DNA from: Candidatus Merdivicinus faecavium
GTDB lineage: Bacteria; Bacillota; Clostridia; Oscillospirales; Ruminococcaceae
DNA length: 64,000 bases
Assembly: GCA_018716285.1 (NCBI GenBank)
Contig: DVKD01000046.1
Location: forward strand, 1 to 64,000
Direction: 5' to 3'
Below, in pieces: positions 9,410 to 17,285 of the stretch (the first letter of the stretch is position 1; each line of letters starts with the position of its first letter). Position numbers and translations under genes: made by a program. The notes under the pieces are model-generated. The model was given only the letters and a program-made list of their open reading frames with translations. It did no database searches and was not told where the DNA came from.

Positions 9410-9590
9410 CCAGCCCGCCGGAAAACGGTCCAGAAACCTGTCGGAAGGGGCAGGCGACTGCCCCGGATTCCTGCCGGTATTTGGCGGGGGACCCCTCCCC
9501 CATTATTCACACATTTTGACAAAAATCTCCTGACAAAAAAGCGAAAGAAGATTTGGGAGCGACGCGGAAAGTTGGGGCCCGCCAACGCTC

Positions 9591-9621
9591 CAGCGCAGCC
9601 GGAACGGGCTGCGCTTTTTTG
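9591..9621 (+). terminator. Rho-independent terminator downstream of the DUF1540 gene
   Basis: AGCGCAGCC (9592-9600) pairs with GGGCTGCGCT, followed by TTTTTT on the plus strand. The 180 bases between the DUF1540 stop and this hairpin show no other gene. Confidence 0.75.
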
Positions 9622-9644
9622 TTAGAAACGATTTTCCAATATGC

Positions 9645-11135
9645 TCAGCCGAGCATCGCCAGCACAGCCGACACCATTTCATCCCGCGCGACGCTGCCGG
9701 TAAAGCGCACCGGCTTGCCTTTCAGGGCGAGCAGCGAGGCGGGCGGCGTCGTGCCGGAGAGCTCAGAGAGCATCTGCACCTGGGCAAAATCGTCCTCCGG
9801 GACGGCGTTCGCGGTGATCGCCTCGAGCACGTCGGCGGTGAATTTATAGGGAGAGGCGGTCGACGCGACGATGGTCTTGCGCCGGTCGCCGCTCGCGGCC
9901 CGGTAGTCGGCCAGGACCTTGACCGCGACGGCGGTGTGGGGGTCGCAGAGGTAGCCGTAATCCCGGAACAGGCGGCCGATGGTCTCGGCAGTCTCCCGGT
10001 CGGTGCGGCTGCCGCCCGCGAATTCCGCCCGCAGGCACTCGAGCACCTTGGGGGTCACGGTGTAGCGCCCCTCTCTGGAGAGGGCGGAGAACCATTCCCG
10101 GATGAGCGCCTCGTCCCGCCCGCTCAGGTCGTAGAGCAGCCGCTCGAGGTTTGAAGAGATGAGGATATCCATCGAAGGGGAGATGGTGGTGTAAAAATCG
10201 CGGTTGCGGTCGTAAACGCCGGTCTGGATGAAATCGGCGAGGACCCGGTTGCGGTTGGAAGCGCAGATGAGCCTGCCCAGCGGCAGCCCCATCTTTTTGG
10301 CGTAATAGGCGGCCAGGATGTTGCCGAAATTGCCGGTCGGGACAGCGACGTTGACCACCTCGCCCATCTTGATCTCGCCCTTTTCGGCCAGCGCGGTGTA
10401 GGCGGCGACGTAGTAGACGATCTGCGGCGCCAGCCGGCCCCAGTTGATGGAGTTTGCCGACGAGAATTTCTGGCCATTTTCGGCGAGCTTTGCGCGGATG
10501 GCCGGGTCGGTGAAGATCTTTTTCACGCCGGTCTGCGCGTCGTCAAAGTTGCCCTTGATGGCGCAGACCGAGACGTTGCCGCCCTCCTGGGTGGTCATCT
10601 GCCGCTTCTGCATCCGGCTCACCCCGTTTTCCGGGTAAAAAACGAGCATCCGGGTGCCGGGGACGTCCTTAAAGCCCTCGAGCGCGGCCTTGCCGGTGTC
10701 GCCGGAGGTCGCGACGAGCACGACAATTTCCTTTCCGGGCTCGGTCTTGGCGGCCGAGACGGTCAGCAGGTGGGGCAGGAGCTGGAGCGCCATATCCTTA
10801 AAGGCGCAGGTCGGCCCGTGCCAGAGCTCGAGGAGGTAATCGCGCTCCCCGACCTTCGCGATCTCGGCGATATTTTCCGAATCGAATTTTTCGGGGGCGT
10901 AGGCCTGATCGATGCAGTCCGCAAGTTCCGCGGGGGTAAAGTCTGTCAGGAATTCGCCCAGGACGGCCTTTGCTTTTTCGGCATAGGTCATCCCAGCCAT
11001 CGCCTGAAGCTTTTCAGCGGTCAGCTCCGGGAGCTTTTCGGGGACAAAGAGACCCCCTTCTGCAGAAATCCCGCGCGCGATCGCCTCGGCCGCCGTCACC
11101 CGGCAGGAGGAATCTCTGGTGCTGTGATAGTACAT
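9645..11135 (-). CDS. thrC: Threonine synthase
   Basis: This 496-residue PLP enzyme converts O-phosphohomoserine to threonine and phosphate. The N-terminus MYYHSTRD, the PLP lysine in GPTCAFKDMALQLLP (about residue 112), ATSGDTGKAAL for phosphate binding and the NFGN motif identify the ThrC class. Length is normal for the longer clostridial type. The start at 11135 has AAGGAG upstream. It is the last gene of a long minus-strand run; the gap to the dipeptidase is only 41 bases and holds no T-box or attenuator. Confidence 0.95.
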   Translation of the reverse strand: MYYHSTRDSSCRVTAAEAIARGISAEGGLFVPEKLPELTAEKLQAMAGMTYAEKAKAVLGEFLTDFTPAELADCIDQAYAPEKFDSENIAEIAKVGERDYLLELWHGPTCAFKDMALQLLPHLLTVSAAKTEPGKEIVVLVATSGDTGKAALEGFKDVPGTRMLVFYPENGVSRMQKRQMTTQEGGNVSVCAIKGNFDDAQTGVKKIFTDPAIRAKLAENGQKFSSANSINWGRLAPQIVYYVAAYTALAEKGEIKMGEVVNVAVPTGNFGNILAAYYAKKMGLPLGRLICASNRNRVLADFIQTGVYDRNRDFYTTISPSMDILISSNLERLLYDLSGRDEALIREWFSALSREGRYTVTPKVLECLRAEFAGGSRTDRETAETIGRLFRDYGYLCDPHTAVAVKVLADYRAASGDRRKTIVASTASPYKFTADVLEAITANAVPEDDFAQVQMLSELSGTTPPASLLALKGKPVRFTGSVARDEMVSAVLAMLG

Positions 11136-11176
11136 ATAAGCGTCTCCTTTTTGGATGGAATGTCAAAGCCGCCGGC

Positions 11177-12082
11177 TCAGGCGAGGTTTTCCCGGAAAAA
11201 GCGCTCCGCGTTGCGGAAGGTGATCTTCTCGACAAAATCGGGATCGAAATGCTTGAGCAGGTTTTCGTGCCAGTCGGGGATCTTCTCGATGCGGTCGAGC
11301 CGGGAGGGCATCGCCGCCCCGTCGAAGTCGCTGCCGACCGCGATGCAGTCCTCGCCGCCCAGGGCGATGATCCGCCGGATGTGCGCGCGCAGCTCCTGGA
11401 AGGTCGCGTCGCTCTCGCCGTTTATAAAAATGGGGAAGAAATTGATACCGATGAGCCCCTTGCGGCGGATGATCTCCTCAATTTGGAGATCGTCGAGGTT
11501 GCGGCGGTTGGGGCAGATCTCAAAGCAGTTGGAGTGGGTCGCGATAAAGGGCCGCTCCGCCACCTCGCAGAGATCCCAGAAGCTTAAGCTGTTTAAGTGG
11601 GAGACGTCGATGATGATCCCGTTTTTTTCCAGCTCGCGGACAGCCTTCCTGCCGAAATCGGTGAGCCCCATCTCGCTGTGGACGCCGCCGGCCAGTTCGT
11701 TTTCGCCGTTCCAGACGAGGGAAAAGACCTTGACCCCCATCTGGGCGAACTCCTCGATGCGCTCGAGCTTGCCGCCGATGGCGGCGCCGTTCTCGACGGT
11801 CAGCATGGCGTTGCAGACGCCCTCCCGGATATTGTCCTTGTCAAAGGGTACAATCCGGTCGTCCGAAGCGATGGCCTTCTGCAAAATCTCGGCCTGGGCC
11901 AGGAATTCCCGGTACGCCTTTACTCCGCGCTTCTCGTCGTCGATAAAGACGGCAAAGGCCTGGACCCACTGATCGAAGATCAGGCCGCGTTCGACCGACA
12001 GCGCGCCGTCGTTCCCGAAAAGGCCCTGCTTCTGGCTCCTGCACCGGCTCAAGGTGTCACAATGCAAATCAAAATGCCGCAT
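11177..12082 (-). CDS. M19-family (renal-type) dipeptidase
   Basis: The 301-residue protein begins [11 protein letters not shown], the HxD metal motif of membrane dipeptidase family M19. It continues with a bridging glutamate ([10 protein letters not shown]), IDVSHLN and FIATHSN histidines and GSDFDG near the C-terminus. The family cleaves dipeptides, including D-amino-acid ones, with two zinc ions. No signal peptide is visible, so it is probably cytoplasmic. The start overlaps the end of the RNase HII fusion by 14 bases, which implies translational coupling. It precedes thrC. Confidence 0.9.
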   Translation of the reverse strand: MRHFDLHCDTLSRCRSQKQGLFGNDGALSVERGLIFDQWVQAFAVFIDDEKRGVKAYREFLAQAEILQKAIASDDRIVPFDKDNIREGVCNAMLTVENGAAIGGKLERIEEFAQMGVKVFSLVWNGENELAGGVHSEMGLTDFGRKAVRELEKNGIIIDVSHLNSLSFWDLCEVAERPFIATHSNCFEICPNRRNLDDLQIEEIIRRKGLIGINFFPIFINGESDATFQELRAHIRRIIALGGEDCIAVGSDFDGAAMPSRLDRIEKIPDWHENLLKHFDPDFVEKITFRNAERFFRENLA

Positions 12083-13073
12083 ACTCCCTGCCTCCGTTTC
12101 TTTCGTCTGGAGCGAACGCGTCCGGGGTCTGTTCAATGGACAGGACCGAACCGTCCGCCGGGGATAGGATTGCTTCTATCACATCAAACCGGGGCTGAAG
12201 CCCCGATGGATGCTCTTGCATGTACTGGACCGCCGCCCGGATGATCCGCCGCTGCTTCTGGGGGGTCACCGCCTCGGCCGGGCGGGAGAGCTGCGGGTCG
12301 CCGAGCTTCCGCGCCTTGACCTCGCAGAAGATGAGAAAGCCGTCCCTCTGCGCGATAAGGTCGATCTCGCCGCCCATGCAGCGGTAATTCCGCTCGAGCA
12401 GCCGGCAGCCCCGCTCCGAAAGGTAGCGGGCGGCGGCCTCCTCCCCCGCCTGGCCGCGGCGGAGGGAGGGCGTTTCGCCCTTTTCGGCGAAATATTTTTT
12501 GAGAAAGCTCATCCGGTGGACCGGCGAAGCGCCGTATTCATCCAGCCGGGCGTAATGCTCTTTCGTCCCGTAGCCTTTGTGCTTTTCAAAGGCGTACTGG
12601 GGGTAAGCTTCGGCCAGCTCCCGCATGCTGCGGTCCCGCGCCACCTTCGCGAGGATGGACGCCGCCGCGATGGAGGCGGAGGTCGCGTCCCCCTTGACAA
12701 GGCAGCGGGAGGGGACGGATAGCTGCGGGTTGCGGTTGCCGTCCACCAGCGCGAAGGCGGGGCGTTTCCCGAGCCCGCCGACCGCCCGCCGCATGGCGAG
12801 GAAGGTCGCCTGCAGGATGTTCAGCCGGTCAATCTCCTCCGCCGACGCCGAGGCGATGCAGAAGCTCTCGGCCCGGGCGGTGATCTCCGCAAACAGAGCC
12901 TCCCGTTTTTTTTCGGTGAGCTTTTTGGAGTCGTTGATGCCGGGGATCTCCGCGTCGAGGGGGAGGATGACCGCCGCCGCATAGACGTCGCCGGCGAGCG
13001 GCCCGCGGCCCGCCTCATCCACCCCGCAGAAGCAGGGGATGCCGAGGCTCCGGTCGTAGTCGTAGAGGGTCAC
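12069..13073 (-). CDS. rnhB: Ribonuclease HII fused to a YraN-type (UPF0102) nuclease-fold domain
   Basis: Residues 1 to about 200 are RNase HII, which removes ribonucleotides and RNA primers from [18 protein letters not shown] holds the DEAGRG active site and LVDGN another catalytic aspartate. Residues about 208-320 form a UPF0102/YraN domain ([32 protein letters not shown]), a restriction-endonuclease-like fold with the E-D-ExK pattern intact. In most Firmicutes these are adjacent separate genes; here no stop or start lies between them. The start codon is GTG, overlapping the ylqF stop as GTGA. The end overlaps the dipeptidase start. Confidence 0.92.
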   Translation of the reverse strand: MTLYDYDRSLGIPCFCGVDEAGRGPLAGDVYAAAVILPLDAEIPGINDSKKLTEKKREALFAEITARAESFCIASASAEEIDRLNILQATFLAMRRAVGGLGKRPAFALVDGNRNPQLSVPSRCLVKGDATSASIAAASILAKVARDRSMRELAEAYPQYAFEKHKGYGTKEHYARLDEYGASPVHRMSFLKKYFAEKGETPSLRRGQAGEEAAARYLSERGCRLLERNYRCMGGEIDLIAQRDGFLIFCEVKARKLGDPQLSRPAEAVTPQKQRRIIRAAVQYMQEHPSGLQPRFDVIEAILSPADGSVLSIEQTPDAFAPDERNGGREYAAF

Positions 13074-13954
13074 TGCGCCGCCCCCTTCCGCGGCGGGGCC
13101 TCGAGGGAGAGGCGGCCGAGCTTGCCGCCCCGGTACTCGTCAAGCAGCATGGTGGCCGCCCGCAGGGTGTCGACCTCGCCGCCGCTTATCAGCATCCCGC
13201 GCTTTCTCCCCACCAGCTCGAGCAGCTCGTAGTCCTCCCGCCCGGCGGTATCCTCCGGGGTCAGGCGGTAGCGCCCCTCCAGGAGGGCGGGATATTCCTC
13301 CCGAAGCCAGCCGAGCAGCCGGACTGCCAGCAGCTCGACGTCCATAATCTGGTCCTTGACAGCGCCGGTGAAGGCGAGCTTCTCCCCGACGGCCGGATCC
13401 TCAAATTTGGGCCAGAGCACGCCGGGGGTGTCCATGAGGTCGACGTCCTTTGCCACGGCGATCCACTGCTTGCCGGTGGTGACGCCGGGCCGGTCCTCGA
13501 CCCGGGCGCGCTTTTCTTTGGCGACCCGGTTGATGAAGGAGGATTTCCCGACGTTCGGGATGCCGACAATCATCATCCGCAGCGGGCGCCCGACCATCCC
13601 CTTGCGGGCGAGCCGCTCGGTGACGTCGGACAAAAGCTCCCGGACCGCCGGGAGGAACTGCCCGACCCCCTTGCCGCTCTTTGCGTCGACCGCGATGGCC
13701 GGGACGCCGGTTTCCTGATAATACTGGAGCCAGCGCGCCGTAATGCCCGGGTCGGCGGCGTCGCATTTGTTGAGAACCAGCAGCCGCCGCTTGCCGCCCA
13801 CCCATTTGTCCAGCTCCGGGTTGCGGGAGCTTTGCGGGATGCGGGCGTCGGTGATCTCGACAACCAGGTCGACAAGCTTCACCTGGTCCTGGATGAGCCG
13901 CCGCGTCTTGGCCATATGGCCGGGGAACCACTGGATATTCGGTGTCTGTGCCAT
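13070..13954 (-). CDS. ylqF: Ribosome biogenesis GTPase YlqF/RbgA
   Basis: The 294-residue GTPase has the circularly permuted order of G motifs: NKCD (G4) near residue 64 comes before GIPNVGKSS (G1) and DTPG (G3). The opening INWFPGHM-type motif, here [10 protein letters not shown], is diagnostic of YlqF. It acts in late 50S subunit assembly. AAAGGAGG overlaps the lepB stop just upstream, and the end overlaps the rnhB start. The rplS-lepB-ylqF-rnhB order is conserved in Firmicutes. Confidence 0.96.
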   Translation of the reverse strand: MAQTPNIQWFPGHMAKTRRLIQDQVKLVDLVVEITDARIPQSSRNPELDKWVGGKRRLLVLNKCDAADPGITARWLQYYQETGVPAIAVDAKSGKGVGQFLPAVRELLSDVTERLARKGMVGRPLRMMIVGIPNVGKSSFINRVAKEKRARVEDRPGVTTGKQWIAVAKDVDLMDTPGVLWPKFEDPAVGEKLAFTGAVKDQIMDVELLAVRLLGWLREEYPALLEGRYRLTPEDTAGREDYELLELVGRKRGMLISGGEVDTLRAATMLLDEYRGGKLGRLSLEAPPRKGAAQ

Positions 13955-13965
13955 CCTAGCCTCCT

Positions 13966-14589
13966 TTAGTCGATGGGGCCGATCTTATTGAGCGGCAGCA
14001 GCCGGAAGAGGACCCGCCCGAGGATCTCGCTTTCCTCGACCATGCCGATATCGGAAGACCGGCTGTCGGTCGAGTGGTTGCGGTTATCCCCCATAACAAA
14101 GACGCATCCCTCCGGGACAGTGAGCGGGTAGGTCATATCGCCGCGGTGCTGGTCGTCGATCAGTTCGGCGATGTAAGGCTCCGAGATCACCTTGCCGTCG
14201 ACCATAACCTCGCCGTTTTCGGTGATGTCGACCGTCTGCCCTTCCACCGCGATGATGCGCTTGACCAGCGCCTCATCCAGGCCGGTCTCCTCCGAGAGGA
14301 TGACCACGTCGCCGTTGTCGGGCTCATAAAAGAGGTTGGAAATAATCAGGCGGTCGCCGTCTTCCAGGGTGGGGCGCATTGAATTGCCGTCCACCGTCAC
14401 CACCCGGATGAGGAAATGGAAGATGATAAAGACGATGACCCCGGCGACCACAATGGCCTTGAGCCATTCCCAGAGCTCTTTTTTGAGATTGAAGGGCTCT
14501 TTTTCGCCCTTTTCCTCCCCGCCTTCGGAAGGCATATTCTCCTTTTCGGTATCCAGCGCGTCGCGCGTCTCAAGTGTTTCCTGTGCCAT
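13966..14589 (-). CDS. lepB: Signal peptidase I (second of two tandem copies)
   Basis: The 207-residue type I signal peptidase cleaves signal peptides of secreted proteins on the outer face of the membrane. An acidic, charged N-terminal tail (residues 1-40) precedes one membrane helix (AIVVAGVIVFIIFHFLI). The catalytic Ser lies in GNSMRPTL and the general-base Lys in ALVKRIIAV, and VMGDNRNHSTDSR is the family box. The start has AAAGGAG upstream. It is a paralogue of the gene immediately before it, with about 30 bases between them. Confidence 0.94.
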   Translation of the reverse strand: MAQETLETRDALDTEKENMPSEGGEEKGEKEPFNLKKELWEWLKAIVVAGVIVFIIFHFLIRVVTVDGNSMRPTLEDGDRLIISNLFYEPDNGDVVILSEETGLDEALVKRIIAVEGQTVDITENGEVMVDGKVISEPYIAELIDDQHRGDMTYPLTVPEGCVFVMGDNRNHSTDSRSSDIGMVEESEILGRVLFRLLPLNKIGPID

Positions 14590-14620
14590 TCGCGTTCTCC
14601 TTTGATATATCCAGTATAAT

Positions 14621-15253
14621 TCAGTCTATAAGCCCGATCCGGCTGAGCGGGAAAATGCGGAAGATGATCTTGCCGAGCACCTCGTCCTCATCCACCAGCC
14701 CGATGCTGCTCGAGCGGCTGTCGGTCGAGTGGTTGCGGTTGTCCCCCATGACAAAGACAGAGCCCTCCGGGACGGTCAGCGGATAGGTGAGATTCCCTTC
14801 GTCCACCCAGGCTTCCGGGACATACGGCTCTGTAAGAGGCTCGCCGTCGACAAAGACTGTCCCGCCGTCAAGTTCGACTGTCTGCCCGCCGGTGGCGATC
14901 ACCCGCTTGACCAGCGGTTTGTCGAGGCCGGTTTTGTCCGATAAAATGACGATATCCCCGTTTTCCGGCGTGTAAAAGAGGCTGAGCATGATCAGCTGGT
15001 CGCCATTTTGCAGGGTTGGCTCCATAGAGACGCCTTCCACCATGACAAAGCGGAAAACAAAGACAAAAAGCGCCACCGCCGCCAGGGCGGCGATCGCCAG
15101 CGTGCGCACCCATTCGAAGATCTCGCGCCGCAGATTGTCCGGCTGCTCCGGCTTCGGGGCGGGGGCCGGCTTTGCCTGCCCCATCCGGTCGAGCGCGTCC
15201 AGGATCGCGTCGATCTCCTCATCAGAATGATGCGGAAGCCGCTGCTCCTCCAT
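14621..15253 (-). CDS. lepB: Signal peptidase I (first of two tandem copies)
   Basis: The 210-residue protein has a short N-terminal cytoplasmic region with a proline-alanine stretch. One membrane helix (TLAIAALAAVALFVFVF) follows, then the catalytic Ser in GVSMEPTL, the Lys in LVKRVIATG and the GDNRNHSTDSRSS box. It is close in sequence to the downstream copy but differs in the tail and the substrate-binding loop (EAWVDEGNLTYP versus ELIDDQHRGDMTYP). AAGGGGGA precedes the ATG. It follows rplS after a hairpin and a possible extended -10 site. Confidence 0.94.
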   Translation of the reverse strand: MEEQRLPHHSDEEIDAILDALDRMGQAKPAPAPKPEQPDNLRREIFEWVRTLAIAALAAVALFVFVFRFVMVEGVSMEPTLQNGDQLIMLSLFYTPENGDIVILSDKTGLDKPLVKRVIATGGQTVELDGGTVFVDGEPLTEPYVPEAWVDEGNLTYPLTVPEGSVFVMGDNRNHSTDSRSSSIGLVDEDEVLGKIIFRIFPLSRIGLID

Positions 15254-15289
15254 GAAAATCCCCCTTCTCTGTCAAAAATCCCTGTATAG

Positions 15290-15320
15290 CACAAAAAGGG
15301 ACGATACCCGTCCCTTTCCG
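15290..15320 (-). terminator. Terminator/attenuator between rplS and lepB
   Basis: On the minus strand AAAGGGACG pairs with CGTCCCTTT, followed by TTTTGTG. Just after it TGCTATACA resembles an extended -10, so lepB may have its own promoter here while part of the rplS transcript ends. Confidence 0.7.
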
Positions 15321-15335
15321 CACTTCTGGTTTGCT

Positions 15336-15677
15336 TTAGATTTTCTCTCTGATGCGCGCAGCCTTGCCGACTCTGTCGCGGAGGTAGTAGAGCTTCGCTC
15401 TGCGGACCTTACCGTGACGAACGACGTCAACCGAAACAACGTTGGGGGAGTGGATCGGGAAAACGCGCTCGACGCCGACGCCGTAAGCAACGCGGCGAAC
15501 GGTGAAGGTCTCGGAGATGCCGCCATGCTTCTGCGCAATGACGGTGCCCTCGAAGAGCTGCACTCTTTCCTTGTCTCCCTCGCGGATCTTGACGCCGACC
15601 TTGACGTAGTCGCCGATGCGGATCTCGGGTTTGTCAGCCTTCATGCTGGACTGGCTGATGAGTTTCAAAGCATCCAT
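15336..15677 (-). CDS. rplS: 50S ribosomal protein L19
   Basis: The 113-residue protein lies at the 30S-50S interface. [25 protein letters not shown] and the C-terminal [23 protein letters not shown] are typical of bL19, and the length is normal. AGGAGG precedes the ATG. A leader of about 140 bases with paired segments and a promoter lies upstream. Confidence 0.97.
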   Translation of the reverse strand: MDALKLISQSSMKADKPEIRIGDYVKVGVKIREGDKERVQLFEGTVIAQKHGGISETFTVRRVAYGVGVERVFPIHSPNVVSVDVVRHGKVRRAKLYYLRDRVGKAARIREKI

Positions 15678-15689
15678 GTTTTTTCCTCC

Positions 15690-15816
15690 TGGTTTTCAGA
15701 CATTCATGCGCGCGGCAACTGAAAAACGGCCGCCGGGCTTTCCCGTGCAGAGGACTGTCCGCCTTAATGTAGTGAACATTAATCCCCACCCACCAAACGG
15801 CAGGCGGAACAATATC
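15690..15816 (-). other. Structured 5' leader of rplS (candidate L19 autoregulatory element)
   Basis: On the minus strand an outer pairing TCCGCCT/AGGCGGA (plus positions about 15758-15764 and 15801-15807) encloses a TTAATGT/ACATTAA hairpin (15764-15782). A pyrimidine/purine-rich stretch follows. L19 leader RNAs are known in Firmicutes, but I cannot confirm this one without a covariance-model search. Confidence 0.35.
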
Positions 15817-15822
15817 TATCTT

Positions 15823-15851
15823 AGGATAGCACATTTTTCTCTTTTTGGCAA
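15823..15851 (-). promoter_or_regulatory. Sigma-A promoter of rplS
   Basis: On the minus strand TTGCCA (15846-15851) and an extended -10 TGCTATCCT (TATCCT at 15823-15828) are 17 bases apart. Transcription would start near 15816. Confidence 0.7.
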
Positions 15852-15884
15852 GAGATTTTAAAAAACCGGCCAAAATTCGGCGTT

Positions 15885-16286
15885 TTACCCGTATAAATTC
15901 GCAATCCCGTCAGCAATATGGCACTTATCCACCAAGATTCGGAAGCCGCCGGCCAGCACCTGCCGTGTCCCCGGGTCAAGCGGCAGGCTGGCCCAGCCGC
16001 TGTCGGCCAGCCCGAACTCCACCTCCGGCCCGCCGGCATAAAAGACGCGCACCGACGTGCAGCGCCCGTACTGCTCCACGCTCTGCCGGGAAATTTCGCC
16101 GAAACGGCTGAAACATCCGGGGTCATCCAGGAATTTCTCCCGCTCATCGGTGAGGACCATGAGGTCGATGTCGGAATCCGGCCGGTTTGCCCCCCTGGCC
16201 CAGGAGCCCACCAGCAGCAGCGCCCGGACGGCAGGCTCCCCTGCGGCCCAGCGCGCGGCTTCTGTGAAAAATCGCTCCGGTTCCAT
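15885..16286 (-). CDS. Small nucleotidyltransferase-domain protein
   Basis: The 133-residue protein carries the polymerase-beta-type nucleotidyltransferase signature GSWARGANRPDSDIDLMVL (GS then DxD, residues about 27-45). This is the core of aminoglycoside nucleotidyltransferase-like and toxin-antitoxin (MNT) proteins. A third acidic residue may be the Glu in GGPEVEFGL. No HEPN partner lies next to it. Substrate is unknown. The start is six bases after the ddh stop and has a poor ribosome site, so it probably depends on coupling to ddh. It could be a metabolic transferase or an orphan antitoxin-like protein. Confidence 0.75.
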   Translation of the reverse strand: MEPERFFTEAARWAAGEPAVRALLLVGSWARGANRPDSDIDLMVLTDEREKFLDDPGCFSRFGEISRQSVEQYGRCTSVRVFYAGGPEVEFGLADSGWASLPLDPGTRQVLAGGFRILVDKCHIADGIANLYG

Positions 16287-16292
16287 GACGGC

Positions 16293-17189
16293 TCAGACGA
16301 GATGCCGGATCAGGGTCTCGCGGTCGCCTTCCAGGAGGTCCATCACCGGGATCTCGGGCATGGTGTAGGCGCCGGGCTGCTGGCGCAGGGCTGCGCGGGC
16401 GGCGGAAACGAGGATCTGGGCGGTCAGCGCGGGGTTGTTGATCTTCATTTCAAAGGTAAAGAGCTGGTTCTGGGTCTTGCCGGAGACGCCCTTGCGGGTC
16501 ATGTTGACGCCGTGGCCCATATCGAGGACTTCCTTCACATCATCGACCTGGATGACGTGGGTCTCGTCGCTCGCGAAGTAGGGGTCGGCCTTGATGCGGG
16601 CGGCGACCTCCTCGAGGGTGTAGCCGTCCTCCAGCTCGACGTAGACCATCCGGCGGTGGATCGAGGTGCCGAGCGGGATGGTCATTGAAAGGGCGCCCTT
16701 GACCCCCTCGATCGCCTTGACGGCGACGGTATGGCCCATGCTCATGCCGGGGCCGAAGTTCGTGTAGGTCAGCCCCTTGGGCGCGCAGGCCTGCAGCAGG
16801 GTGCGGACGACCGAGTCGGAGCCGGGATCCCAGCCCGCGGAGATGATCGAGACTTTGCCCGCTTCCTTGGCGGCCTTGTCGAGGGTGGTGCGAAGGTCCC
16901 AGATGCTGCCGTGGATGTCAAAGCTGTCCACCGTCGAGATGCCGGCTGCCAGCGCCTCGAGGGCGTACTTCTCGACCGAGCGGGTGGGGGTTGCGAGGAT
17001 GGCGACGTCGGGCTTTACGGAAAGCGCGCTGAGCGAGCCTTTCACCTCATAGCCGGAAAGCTCAGCGGGCTGCTCCCCTTCCGGGCTGCGGCGGACGACG
17101 CCGACGCACTCGACGTCTCCGGCCGCCTCGATGGCTTCCAGGACGTACCGGCCGATGTTGCCGTATCCAACGATTGCTGCTTTGAACAT
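16293..17189 (-). CDS. ddh: meso-diaminopimelate D-dehydrogenase
   Basis: The 298-residue NADPH enzyme makes meso-diaminopimelate from tetrahydrodipicolinate in one step, supplying peptidoglycan and lysine. The N-terminal Rossmann motif is VGYGNIGRYV. The substrate region has GWDPGSDSVVR and FGPGMSMGH, highly characteristic of Ddh. Length is normal. The ATG is preceded by AGAAGGAT, and a clear promoter lies 34 bases further upstream. It presumably gives the cell the dehydrogenase variant of lysine synthesis. Confidence 0.93.
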   Translation of the reverse strand: MFKAAIVGYGNIGRYVLEAIEAAGDVECVGVVRRSPEGEQPAELSGYEVKGSLSALSVKPDVAILATPTRSVEKYALEALAAGISTVDSFDIHGSIWDLRTTLDKAAKEAGKVSIISAGWDPGSDSVVRTLLQACAPKGLTYTNFGPGMSMGHTVAVKAIEGVKGALSMTIPLGTSIHRRMVYVELEDGYTLEEVAARIKADPYFASDETHVIQVDDVKEVLDMGHGVNMTRKGVSGKTQNQLFTFEMKINNPALTAQILVSAARAALRQQPGAYTMPEIPVMDLLEGDRETLIRHLV

Positions 17190-17222
17190 ATAAAATCCTT
17201 CTTTCCATGATTTGCTGACTAT

Positions 17223-17251
17223 ATTATACGGGAAAAGTGGCGTTTCGTCAA
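17223..17251 (-). promoter_or_regulatory. Sigma-A promoter of ddh
   Basis: On the minus strand TTGACG (17246-17251) and TATAAT (17223-17228) are 17 bases apart, 34 bases before the ddh start codon. Confidence 0.8.
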
Positions 17252-17285
17252 GGATTTCCCCGCAAAAATCTCGGCGAGAAGGCTG

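Noticed and set aside
11136-11176. T-box or attenuator in front of thrC
   Set aside because: Only 41 bases separate thrC from the dipeptidase gene; there is no space and no T-box motif.
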